Shown: positions 27,999 to 35,867 of the stretch, in pieces
Numbering within the stretch: position 1 is the first letter of the stretch
Layout of the letters: each line of letters opens with the position of its first letter
Source of the DNA: Enterovibrio baiacu
GTDB lineage: Bacteria; Pseudomonadota; Gammaproteobacteria; Enterobacterales; Vibrionaceae
Direction: 5' to 3'
Assembly: GCF_004120195.1 (NCBI RefSeq)
Contig: NZ_SCHN01000006.1
Location: forward strand, 450,990-514,989
Length of the DNA: 64,000 bases
Made by a program: the position numbers and the translations under genes
The notes under the pieces: model-generated
The model's input: the letters and a program-made list of their open reading frames with translations, nothing else
What the model was told of the DNA's origin: nothing
Databases searched by the model: none

Positions 27999-29447
27999 AT
28001 GAAAAAACGCTCGGCGCAACTTCCTTCTTTGTTCCAAGTATTCATGGCGCTCGGTCTGTTCCTGTTGTTGGCATTCTCCTTTACCGCCAAACTTAACTTA
28101 CCTATTCAATTGGCGCTGTACATTGGTTGGTTCTTAATCATCGGCCTCGGCATTAAGCTCGGTCATCAGTACAAAGATCTTGAAAAAGCGGCCACCAACG
28201 GCATTGCAAATGGTCTTGGCGCAGTATTAATTCTTCTGGCTGTCGGCGCACTGGTCGGCACCTGGATTGCGGGCGGTATCGTTCCAACCATCATTTATTA
28301 CGGTTTGAAAGCGATTCACCCATCCATCTTCCTCGCAGCTACCATGATCATCTGTTCACTCACTGCGCTGGCGACGGGCACATCATGGGGTGCAGCGGGT
28401 ACGGCTGGCATCGCAATGATGGGTATTGGTCAGGGCCTTGGTGTTCCTGCGCCCGTTACTGCGGGCGCTGTGCTCTCTGGCTGTTACTTTGGTGACAAAC
28501 TGTCTCCGCTTTCTGATTCCGTGATCCTTGCGTCTTCTATGTCGGGTGTCGAAATCGTTGAGCACATCAAAGGCATGCTGCCAATCGCGCTGATCAGTTA
28601 CATCATCACTGGTATTTTGTTCACCGCGTTAGGCCTGCACTACGCCGGCAACGTTGACATGGCACAGGTGAGTGACGTGATTGCCGCGATGGACAAACAA
28701 TTCGTGATTTCACCAATGTCCTTTATCCCTGTTGCGATAGTGTTGTTGCTTCTGGCTCTTCGCCTTCCTTCATTCCCGGTAATTTCACTTGGTTCTGTAT
28801 TGGGTATCGTGTGGGCTATCGTGGTTCAAGACATGAACCCGCTTGCCGCAATCAACACGGCATGGGCACCGTTCCAAATTGAGTCGGGTGTGAGCTTCAT
28901 TGATGCCATCTTAAACCGTGGCGGCATGGAATCCATGCTAGGTTCAGTGGCTGTGATTGTGTTCGGTCTGGGCTTTGGTGGCCTGCTAGACAAGGTAGGT
29001 GTACTTGAAACCATCGCGAAGATTTTCGAGCGTAAAGTGAACTCAGCAGGTAGTCTTGCTACGTCCACCATTGGTACGGCATTCCTTGGGAACGTATTTG
29101 GTTCTGCCATGTACGTGTCTTTGATTCTGACACCGAAGATTTGTGCGAAGAACTATGACCGCATTGGTTACCACCGTAAGAACCTGTCTCGTAACGCTGA
29201 GTTTGGCGGCACGTTGACATCAGGTATGGTGCCTTGGAGTGATAACGGTATTTACATGGCAAGTATTTTAGGTGTTGCCACCCTGTCTTATGCCCCGTTC
29301 ATGTGGCTGAGCTTTGTCTGTATTATCGTGACCATTGTGACCTCGTACCTTGGTTGGTTTGTTGACCCTGTTGAGCCAACCCAACAGCACGAAGTTGCAT
29401 CCGATAACGCAAGCCTAGAAGGCGCTGCAGCACTGCAAAAAGCGTAA
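27999..29447 (+). CDS. nhaC: NhaC-family Na+/H+ antiporter
   Basis: The 482-aa membrane protein of the NhaC family has about eleven hydrophobic helices. Characteristic segments are TALATGTSWGAAGTAGIAMM, GAVLSGCYFGDKLSPLSDS and the C-terminal GTLTSGMVPWSDNGIY. Members exchange Na+ for H+ or couple Na+ to organic acids (MleN). AAAGGTTTGATAT precedes the ATG. A terminator separates it from yjiH, but it points the same way as yjiH-yjiG-peptidase and may serve the same pathway. Confidence 0.82.
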   Translation: MKKRSAQLPSLFQVFMALGLFLLLAFSFTAKLNLPIQLALYIGWFLIIGLGIKLGHQYKDLEKAATNGIANGLGAVLILLAVGALVGTWIAGGIVPTIIYYGLKAIHPSIFLAATMIICSLTALATGTSWGAAGTAGIAMMGIGQGLGVPAPVTAGAVLSGCYFGDKLSPLSDSVILASSMSGVEIVEHIKGMLPIALISYIITGILFTALGLHYAGNVDMAQVSDVIAAMDKQFVISPMSFIPVAIVLLLLALRLPSFPVISLGSVLGIVWAIVVQDMNPLAAINTAWAPFQIESGVSFIDAILNRGGMESMLGSVAVIVFGLGFGGLLDKVGVLETIAKIFERKVNSAGSLATSTIGTAFLGNVFGSAMYVSLILTPKICAKNYDRIGYHRKNLSRNAEFGGTLTSGMVPWSDNGIYMASILGVATLSYAPFMWLSFVCIIVTIVTSYLGWFVDPVEPTQQHEVASDNASLEGAAALQKA

Positions 29448-29465
29448 TATCGACAAGCCATTGAT

Positions 29466-29492
29466 AAAGGCAGCGAACGCTGCCTTTTTTAC
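29466..29492 (+). terminator. terminator after nhaC
   Basis: AAAGGCAGCG pairs with CGCTGCCTTT around AA, followed by Ts. Confidence 0.85.
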
Positions 29493-29718
29493 ATCTCGCG
29501 AAAAGTGTTTACATCCTTGTTTTAGCCCAAAAAATCCGCCACCACGACACGCCCGCTGATAGTAGATCACGATCACACATTCAACATTGCACCACGCGAA
29601 ATCCCCACCATTTAGTAGCACATATTGACCCCAATCAAAGTGCGGATTCCCTCGCAGAAGAGAATGGAGGCAGATTTCATTTTGCATACGCAAACACACT
29701 TAGCCCAAAGAGGTATCT

Positions 29719-30444
29719 ATGAGCACTCCTAGCGAGCAAACTCGCAAAGTTACTATCGGTAGTTACTTTGCCCTCGCCTTCGCCGTCGTTTTCTTTTCAG
29801 GATTACTCCAATCTAACGAATGGTATGGCGTTTTTGATTTCACCACATTGAACGGTTCGTTCGGTAGCGTTGTTTACGGCGTCAACGAAACCGCTGACGG
29901 CATCCAAGCTGCAACGACCTCTATGCGTGGTAAAGGCGGTAGCGGTGCTCGTGACGGCTTCCTGTTCGCGTTAACACTGATCCCTACCGTGATGTTCGCA
30001 CTGGGCATGATCAACGTGCTTGAGCACTACGGTGCACTGGATGCTGCGCGTAAATTGCTTACACCTCTGCTTCGTCCATTGATGAACATACCTGGTAACA
30101 CCGGTCTTGCGTTGATTGCATCGCTACAAAGTACCGATGCGGGTGCAGCCATGACACGTCAGCTAAAAGACGAGGGGCACCTTACCAAGCGTGAAGCAGA
30201 TATTTTCACCATGTTCCAGTTCTCTGCAGGTGCAGCGATCGTGAACTTCTTCTCATCAGGCGCGGTGCTGTTCACCCTGACACTGATGGACGGCTCTTTG
30301 GCCGTTTCTTCTTCTATCGGTCTCGCGGTTGCCGTGATGTTCGTATTCAAATTCGTGGGTGCAAACCTGTTCCGCGTTTACTTGAACATCACTGAAGGCA
30401 AAGAAGACAAAACCGACAACGCGCTAACCGAGGAAAAAGCATAA
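29719..30444 (+). CDS. yjiH: YjiH-type membrane protein (nucleoside-recognition/Gate domain)
   Basis: The 241-aa inner-membrane protein has the Gate/nucleoside-recognition fold shared with SpmA. It resembles E. coli YjiH in length and in lying just ahead of a YjiG-type partner. Visible are about five helices and a conserved GNTGLALIASLQSTDAGAAM segment. It ends where the next gene begins (TAATGG), so translation is coupled. The pair probably forms a transporter, but no substrate is established. In E. coli the neighbour is isoaspartyl dipeptidase; here it is an M20 peptidase, which points to peptides or amino acids. Confidence 0.75.
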   Translation: MSTPSEQTRKVTIGSYFALAFAVVFFSGLLQSNEWYGVFDFTTLNGSFGSVVYGVNETADGIQAATTSMRGKGGSGARDGFLFALTLIPTVMFALGMINVLEHYGALDAARKLLTPLLRPLMNIPGNTGLALIASLQSTDAGAAMTRQLKDEGHLTKREADIFTMFQFSAGAAIVNFFSSGAVLFTLTLMDGSLAVSSSIGLAVAVMFVFKFVGANLFRVYLNITEGKEDKTDNALTEEKA

Positions 30445-30905
30445 TGGCTGAAGCAAAAAAACCAATGGTGACGGATATTTTCGTAGAAGGCGCTAAGAAA
30501 GGCTGGAACATCGCAACAACGTCAACCGTACCAAACGTTCTTATGGCATTCGTGATCATCAAAGCGCTGCAAATTACCGGCGCGCTAGATCTGATGGGCA
30601 CCCTATTCTCTCCAGTGATGGCAGTGTTTGGTCTTCCAGGTGAAGCGGCGGCCGTGCTTATCGGCGCATGGATGTCGATGGGTGGTGCCGTGGGCGTTGT
30701 GATTAGCCTATTTGACCAAGGCATCTTGAACGGCGAGCACATTGCGATTCTTGCCCCTGCAATCTACCTAATGGGTTCACAAGTTCAATACCTTGGCCGC
30801 ATCCTTGGCCCAATCGGTACTGAAGGTCGCTACATCCCTGCCATGGTTATCATCTCAGTGATCAACGCCCTTGGCGCAATGTTGGTGATGAACATTCTGG
30901 TTTAA
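30444..30905 (+). CDS. yjiG: YjiG-type membrane protein (SpmB family)
   Basis: The 153-aa product equals E. coli YjiG in length and belongs to the SpmB-like half of the Gate pair. It has about four hydrophobic helices, with GEAAAVLIGAWMSMGGAVGV and LAPAIYLMGSQVQYLGRILG as conserved pieces. The start codon overlaps the yjiH stop by one base. The M20 peptidase starts about 80 bp downstream. Confidence 0.75.
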   Translation: MAEAKKPMVTDIFVEGAKKGWNIATTSTVPNVLMAFVIIKALQITGALDLMGTLFSPVMAVFGLPGEAAAVLIGAWMSMGGAVGVVISLFDQGILNGEHIAILAPAIYLMGSQVQYLGRILGPIGTEGRYIPAMVIISVINALGAMLVMNILV

Positions 30906-30984
30906 CGCTTTTCTCTCACGCCGAGCGCTTTTCTCATTCAATGAAGGCTCGGCGTTGCTTTCCAAACGGATTTCCGGAGTTGCT

Positions 30985-32109
30985 ATGAACTTTTCTCTGA
31001 ACACCTATCTAGAAGAACTACGTCCCCTGATCAATGTAGATTGCGGCACATTGACTGTTGAAGGCATCGAAGTGATTGCCAACATCATGGCCGAAAAATA
31101 CGAAGACATGGGCGGATGGAACATCAAACGTGTTGATTGTGGCATTGCTGGCGTGGGTCTTGAGATCCGCAACAAGCCTGAAGCAGAACACATCGATGTG
31201 ATGCTGATTGGTCATATGGACACTGTTTTCCCTGTGGGCACAGCGGCTGAGCGCCCGATGAGCACTGATGAAAACCGCGCATACGGCCCAGGCGTTTCTG
31301 ACATGAAATCAGGTCTTCTCAACGTGGTATACGCACTGCGTGAGCTGGATCTTACTGTTCGCGATGCGTTGTCTATCTGTGTTTGTATGAACCCAGATGA
31401 AGAAATTGGTTCTTTGCACTCTGAAGCATGGCTGAAATCCGTAGCAAAAGATGCACGTCACGTGCTCGTTGCTGAAGCTGCGCGTGCTGACGGCTCATTG
31501 GTAAAAGCACGCAAAGGCATGGCGCGTTACAGAATGACGTTCCATGGTAAAGCGGCGCACGCGGGCAATGAACCACAAAATGGCCGCAGTGCAATCACTG
31601 AGATGGCCAATTGGATCCTAGCCTTGAACGCAATGACGGACTTCGAATCAGGCACCACCCTGAACGTGGGTGTTGTGAATGGCGGCGACGGTGCGAACAT
31701 TGTTCCACAACACGCTGAAGCGGTTGTTGACGTGCGCTTCTGGGACAACGATGAATATGCGCGAGTAGATGCTAAAATCCGCGCATTGACGGAAACCCCG
31801 TTTGTTGATGGCGTCACCGTCTCTTTGGTGCGTGAAGCAACCAAACCTGCCATGGCACCGACGAGTAAAACCGAAAGCCTGATGGCGATGATCGAAGAAA
31901 CCGGAAAAGATCTGGGTATCGACATCACTTGGCAGGAAGTGGGCGGCGGCTCTGATGCGAACCTTACGGCCGTTTTAGGCGTACCAACCCTTGATGGTTT
32001 GGGGCCAATCGGTGCGGGCTTCCACAGCGATGCAGAATACCTTGAGCTTCACTCTATTGAGCCCCGCATCAAACTGCTGAAAGCAGTACTTGAGAAGTTG
32101 GCGAAGTAA
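30985..32109 (+). CDS. M20-family metallopeptidase (carboxypeptidase G2-like)
   Basis: This is a zinc peptidase of 374 aa that likely removes a C-terminal glutamate or cleaves dipeptides, as carboxypeptidase G2 relatives do. Metal and catalytic motifs are GHMDTVFPVG, GVSDMKSG, PDEEIGS and the late FHSDAEYLEL. The dimerisation domain sits at about 180-290. The ATG at 30985 has CCGGAG just upstream and fits the family N-terminus better than an earlier in-frame start at 30955. There is no signal peptide, so it acts in the cytoplasm on whatever the yjiHG pair brings in. Confidence 0.85.
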   Translation: MNFSLNTYLEELRPLINVDCGTLTVEGIEVIANIMAEKYEDMGGWNIKRVDCGIAGVGLEIRNKPEAEHIDVMLIGHMDTVFPVGTAAERPMSTDENRAYGPGVSDMKSGLLNVVYALRELDLTVRDALSICVCMNPDEEIGSLHSEAWLKSVAKDARHVLVAEAARADGSLVKARKGMARYRMTFHGKAAHAGNEPQNGRSAITEMANWILALNAMTDFESGTTLNVGVVNGGDGANIVPQHAEAVVDVRFWDNDEYARVDAKIRALTETPFVDGVTVSLVREATKPAMAPTSKTESLMAMIEETGKDLGIDITWQEVGGGSDANLTAVLGVPTLDGLGPIGAGFHSDAEYLELHSIEPRIKLLKAVLEKLAK

Positions 32110-32180
32110 GTATTATCGCGGGTCTTCGCGCCTGCTCCGCGTCGACTCGATGCGGGCAGCTATTCGCAAACGTACAAATA

Positions 32181-32208
32181 AAAAAGGGGCGATATCGCCC
32201 CTTTTTAT
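32181..32208. terminator. bidirectional terminator between peptidase and dctM
   Basis: AAAAAGGGGCGAT and ATCGCCCCTTTTT form a perfect 13-bp palindrome with A- and T-runs serving both convergent genes. Confidence 0.85.
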
Positions 32209-32225
32209 CATCTTTGGTCGTTACA

Positions 32226-33629
32226 TCAGGATTTATACCCTCGAAGTGAATCGAGATAATCCGGCAAGAACAACGATATCTGCGGAATGTAAGTGATCAG
32301 AATCAGGAAGATCAGCAGCAGACCCAGCCAAGGCAGTGCCGCACGTATCGCCCACCCCATGCTTTCCCCCGTGATCCCCGCGGTCACAAACAAATTCAGC
32401 CCAACTGGTGGCGTTAACATCCCTATCTCCATGTTCACCACCATGATGATGCCAAGATGAATAGGGTCAATGCCAAGTTGCGTCGCGATAGGGAATAAGA
32501 TCGGAGCCATGATCAGCAAGATAGCTGATGGTTCCATGAAATTACCCGCAATCAACAGCAGGATGTTCACCACGATCAAGAAGCCCCACGCCGGCAATCC
32601 CCACGCTACAATGGTTTCCGCAATGGTATGAGGAATGCGCTCCGTCGTTAACACATGCGCAAACAGCATGGCATTCGCAATGATGAAGAGCAGCATGATG
32701 CTGACTTTCGACGCATCGCGAACCACGTTATTCACTTCTTTGTCGGTAAACGACTTGACCATCACCATCGGCAACGAAACAAGGTTTCTCAGCAACATGC
32801 TGGCTGTGCCTTCACCATCCCGACGCCAAGGCACATCTTTGAGCGGGCCAATGTCGCGATACCCCCACACACTGACGAGCCACGCGTAGACTGCAGCTAC
32901 GGACGCAGCCTCAGTCGGGCTGGCAACACCGCCATAAATAGAACCGAGCACAATGATAATCAGCATGAGCCCACCAAGCGCCCGAAGCCCAGAGTGCATT
33001 AACGCGGCGACACCCGGAAATGGCTGTGAGGGAAGGCCTTTAATGCGCGCGACGATATAGATCGCCAGCATCAAAATGCCGCCCATCATCAAACCTGGGA
33101 TAAAGCCCGCCATGAACATGCGCGACGCTGATACTTCTGTTGCTGCGGCATACACCAACATCACGATAGAAGGTGGTATCAAAATACCCAAGGTGCCCGC
33201 ATTCGCAATCACACCGGCGGCAAACGCTTTGGGGTACCCTGCTTTCACCATGCCCACAATGACGATAGAGCCGATAGCAGCCACTGTAGCAGGAGAGCTG
33301 CCCGATACCGCCGCAAAGAGCATGCAGGCCATAACAGACGCCATGGCGAGGCCGCCTTTCACATGACCCACAGAATCAATGGCAAAATTAATCAGACGTC
33401 TTGCGACGCCACCCGTTGAAAGGAAAGCCGATGAGAGAATGAAAAAAGGGATCGCCAACAAGGTGTAGTGTTCACTGGTGGCCTCAAACAGTTTCAAGGC
33501 AATGGATGCCAATGAATCATTTGAAAACATCAAAATCGTTGCCACACTCGACAAACCGAGCGCGATAGCAATGGGCATACCCATGAACATACAAAGGAAA
33601 AGCAATCCAAATAGTGCTGCAATGGTCAT
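32226..33629 (-). CDS. dctM: TRAP dicarboxylate transporter, large membrane subunit
   Basis: DctM is the ion-coupled channel subunit of a TRAP transporter, which uses a Na+ gradient to import a solute delivered by DctP. The 467-aa product has about a dozen helices and signature segments MFMGMPIAIALGLSS, GILIPPSIVMLVYA and MLTPPVGLNLFV. It is longer than many DctM proteins because of a polar loop near residues 245-300 (around PWRRDGEGT). Its start overlaps the dctQ stop by 4 bp. Confidence 0.92.
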   Translation of the reverse strand: MTIAALFGLLFLCMFMGMPIAIALGLSSVATILMFSNDSLASIALKLFEATSEHYTLLAIPFFILSSAFLSTGGVARRLINFAIDSVGHVKGGLAMASVMACMLFAAVSGSSPATVAAIGSIVIVGMVKAGYPKAFAAGVIANAGTLGILIPPSIVMLVYAAATEVSASRMFMAGFIPGLMMGGILMLAIYIVARIKGLPSQPFPGVAALMHSGLRALGGLMLIIIVLGSIYGGVASPTEAASVAAVYAWLVSVWGYRDIGPLKDVPWRRDGEGTASMLLRNLVSLPMVMVKSFTDKEVNNVVRDASKVSIMLLFIIANAMLFAHVLTTERIPHTIAETIVAWGLPAWGFLIVVNILLLIAGNFMEPSAILLIMAPILFPIATQLGIDPIHLGIIMVVNMEIGMLTPPVGLNLFVTAGITGESMGWAIRAALPWLGLLLIFLILITYIPQISLFLPDYLDSLRGYKS

Positions 33630-34195
33630 TTGTTTTGCCCCTCCTTAGCGTCGTATTCATCTTCAAGCTCTTGCGCCAAATGCATGCTTTCTTTCGCTTC
33701 ATCATGGAAACCAAAGCCCGCGCGTTTTCCAGTCCATACTTCATAGCCCAAGCTGCATACGCGCAATGCCAGAAGTGCAAAGCCAAATATCAGACACGAC
33801 ATGGCTTTCCATTTTTCAATCGGCATGTCTTCCATTTCAATGCCAATCATTTTCATTTTGCTCAGGTAGATCCAAGACCCGTACAGAAAGAGTCCGCAAT
33901 ACACTAGGCACCCACCTAGCGCTACCAACGTTACGGTCTTTTGCATGCCAACGGGTAAGTGCTTCACCAGCGCATCCACACCAATATGCGCGCCCTCTCG
34001 TAGCCCCCACGACGCGCCCATCAACACCAACCATGCTGACATGTACAAAGTAAGCTCTTGCGCCCAAAGCAGACCTTCGTTAAAGAAGAACCGCAAAATC
34101 ACTTCGAAAAATACCAACAAGGTCATCGCCACCAGCAACAAGCCAATGCCGGCTTCCTCAAAGCGGTGTAAAAACTGAACCATGTTCCACTCCAA
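33626..34195 (-). CDS. dctQ: TRAP dicarboxylate transporter, small membrane subunit
   Basis: DctQ is the four-helix partner of DctM. The 189-aa product has four hydrophobic segments and the family motif LWAQELTLYMSAWLVLMGAS, with an acidic, Lys-rich C-terminal tail. It lies between dctP and dctM on the minus strand. A terminator-like hairpin separates it from dctP, which would lower its dose relative to the binding protein. Confidence 0.9.
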   Translation of the reverse strand: MEWNMVQFLHRFEEAGIGLLLVAMTLLVFFEVILRFFFNEGLLWAQELTLYMSAWLVLMGASWGLREGAHIGVDALVKHLPVGMQKTVTLVALGGCLVYCGLFLYGSWIYLSKMKMIGIEMEDMPIEKWKAMSCLIFGFALLALRVCSLGYEVWTGKRAGFGFHDEAKESMHLAQELEDEYDAKEGQNK

Positions 34196-34204
34196 ACATC
34201 AAAA

Positions 34205-34227
34205 AGCCCGACATGTTAAGTCGGGCT
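34205..34227 (-). terminator. intra-operon hairpin between dctP and dctQ
   Basis: On the minus strand AGCCCGAC pairs with GTCGGGCT around a 7-nt loop and is followed by TTTTTG. It is probably a leaky terminator that leaves more dctP than dctQM transcript. Confidence 0.7.
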
Positions 34228-34235
34228 AAAACAAC

Positions 34236-35222
34236 TTACTGGTTTGAGGCAACCGCAGCGTCAATCAGCGATTGACCTATTTGTTCTTGGAACTCACCCC
34301 AGACAGGTTTCATGACTTCAACCCATTGCTGGCGCTCAGCATCAGTGAGTGTGATCACTTGGCTACGCCCCGAATCAATGATGTTTTGGCGATCTTTCAT
34401 GCCTTTTTCATTCGCGATTTGGTTACCGTGTGCAACGGCTTCATCCAACGCTTTTTTCAGCACATCGCGGTCGGCATCAGGCAAGCCTGCCCAGAACTCA
34501 TTTGATGTCGTCACCATGTAATCCAGCACGCCGTGGTTGGATTCAGTGATATAAGGTTGAACTTCAAAGAATTTCTTCGAATAGATGTTTGACCAAGTAT
34601 TTTCCTGACCGTCAATCGCGCGCGTTTGCAGCAAGGTAAACACTTCAGAAAACGGCTTTTTCAGCGGTACGGCATCTACCGCTTCAAATTGCGCCGCCAG
34701 TACGTCAGAACTCATGATGCGGAATTTCTTGCCGTCAGCATCTGAAGGCACACGCAGTGGGTCGTTCGCTGACAATTGCTTTAAGCCATTGTGCAGGTAA
34801 CCAAGCCCCGTCAAGCCTTTGCCTTGCACCGACTTCAGTAGCGCTTGTCCCGCTTCGCTTCGTTGAAAACGATCAACCGCTTCCATGTCCTTGAACAAGA
34901 ATGGGAGATCATAAATTTGGAGTTGTTTGGTGTATTTGGAGAACTTAGAGAGAGATGGGGCAATAAACTGTACGTCTCCAAGGATCAGCGCTTCCATTTC
35001 TTTACCGTCACCGAACAGTTGTGAATTGGGGTACACCTCAACCACATATTTATCGCCGATGCGCTCAGCCACGAGATCTCTGAATTTAAGCGCCATTTGG
35101 CCTTTGGGTGTGTTCTCAGCCACCACGTGAGAAAATTTTATGGTGTCGGGAGCCGCATGTGCACCAGCAACCATGCCCACACACAGTGCGATGGCGGAAG
35201 CCATCTTTTGAAGGTTTTTCAT
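34236..35222 (-). CDS. dctP: TRAP transporter solute-binding protein (C4-dicarboxylate type)
   Basis: DctP captures the solute in the periplasm and hands it to DctQM. The 328-aa precursor has a signal peptide (about 1-23, ending AHA) and a DctP core with FSHVVAENTPKGQMA, SQLFGDGKEMEAL and GKKFRIMSSDVLAAQFEA. The Arg in KKFRIM corresponds to the carboxylate-binding arginine of the family. The ATG at 35222 has GAGGA upstream. Resemblance to C4-dicarboxylate (malate/succinate/fumarate) binders is good, but the substrate is not proven. No dctBD regulator is nearby. Confidence 0.88.
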   Translation of the reverse strand: MKNLQKMASAIALCVGMVAGAHAAPDTIKFSHVVAENTPKGQMALKFRDLVAERIGDKYVVEVYPNSQLFGDGKEMEALILGDVQFIAPSLSKFSKYTKQLQIYDLPFLFKDMEAVDRFQRSEAGQALLKSVQGKGLTGLGYLHNGLKQLSANDPLRVPSDADGKKFRIMSSDVLAAQFEAVDAVPLKKPFSEVFTLLQTRAIDGQENTWSNIYSKKFFEVQPYITESNHGVLDYMVTTSNEFWAGLPDADRDVLKKALDEAVAHGNQIANEKGMKDRQNIIDSGRSQVITLTDAERQQWVEVMKPVWGEFQEQIGQSLIDAAVASNQ

Positions 35223-35452
35223 AGAATGTCCTCTTCTTCCTACCTTGATAAACATTCACACAGAGAATGTTTGCTTTCCCTTTAATCAGTAGCGCAAGGA
35301 AGATGAGGGTTAAATGCGGTGAAACATTTAATTAACAATCAAGAAACAAAACTGAGAGATCGAAATTGGGAAAGGGGTGAATTTCCACCCATTTCCCATT
35401 CTAAGAAAGAAGACAATGAAGACGCGTACTTAACCGTTAAGCAGCGGTGAAA

Positions 35453-35782
35453 TTACTGCGGTTGGAAGAGGCCATGCATGTAATGGCGAGCGATGATGAA
35501 CGGAATACGCCAGCGAATTTTAGGCTCAGCCCATCGAACGATGTGGTTGATTTCCAGTCGCTTCGCATCGGGATAACATTGACGATGACACTCACGACAA
35601 GACGCATTCCCCATTTGAGTAGCACACTGGGTGTATCGCGCTTCTTCAAAGGCAATCAAGGCAGAACACTGAGGACAAAGTTGGCTGCCACGGTGAATGT
35701 GCTTGCAATAATATGTCGTCATCGCGCGAACGAGCCACAGAGGCTGGCGTCGTTGGGTTGACGTTACAGATACAGTATTCAT
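35453..35782 (-). CDS. YgbA-like nitrosative-stress protein
   Basis: This small Cys-rich cytoplasmic protein (109 aa) matches the nitrous oxide-stimulated promoter family, of which E. coli YgbA is a member. Shared pattern: YCxxxH, LCPQCSALIAFEEAR, a CRECHRQC cluster and a C-terminal RWAEPKIRWRIPF. The clustered cysteines suggest a metal or Fe-S site. An FNR/HcpR-type palindrome lies about 40 bp upstream of the start, consistent with control by low oxygen or nitric oxide. The start could also be the ATG 20 codons in (MTTYYC). Confidence 0.75.
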   Translation of the reverse strand: MNTVSVTSTQRRQPLWLVRAMTTYYCKHIHRGSQLCPQCSALIAFEEARYTQCATQMGNASCRECHRQCYPDAKRLEINHIVRWAEPKIRWRIPFIIARHYMHGLFQPQ

Positions 35783-35818
35783 AGGCGCGCTATTTTGCTC
35801 GCGCGCGGCGAAAAACCA

Positions 35819-35832
35819 TTGACCCAGATCAA
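35819..35832. promoter_or_regulatory. FNR/HcpR-like operator upstream of the ygbA-like gene
   Basis: TTGACCCAGATCAA fits the FNR/CRP-family pattern TTGAY-N4-RTCAA with only the YR halves differing. It lies 37-50 bp upstream of the start codon, a plausible activator position. Confidence 0.5.
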
Positions 35833-35867
35833 GTTAATTGTTCGGTATCGATTGCTCTGCCATCAAT

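Noticed and set aside
29560..29600. CRP site upstream of yjiH
   Set aside because: Only half of the CRP consensus is present around GATCACGATCACA; the other half matches poorly.
35447..35761. 104-codon plus-strand frame
   Set aside because: It is antisense to the ygbA-like gene, whose Cys pattern and upstream site make the minus strand the real one.
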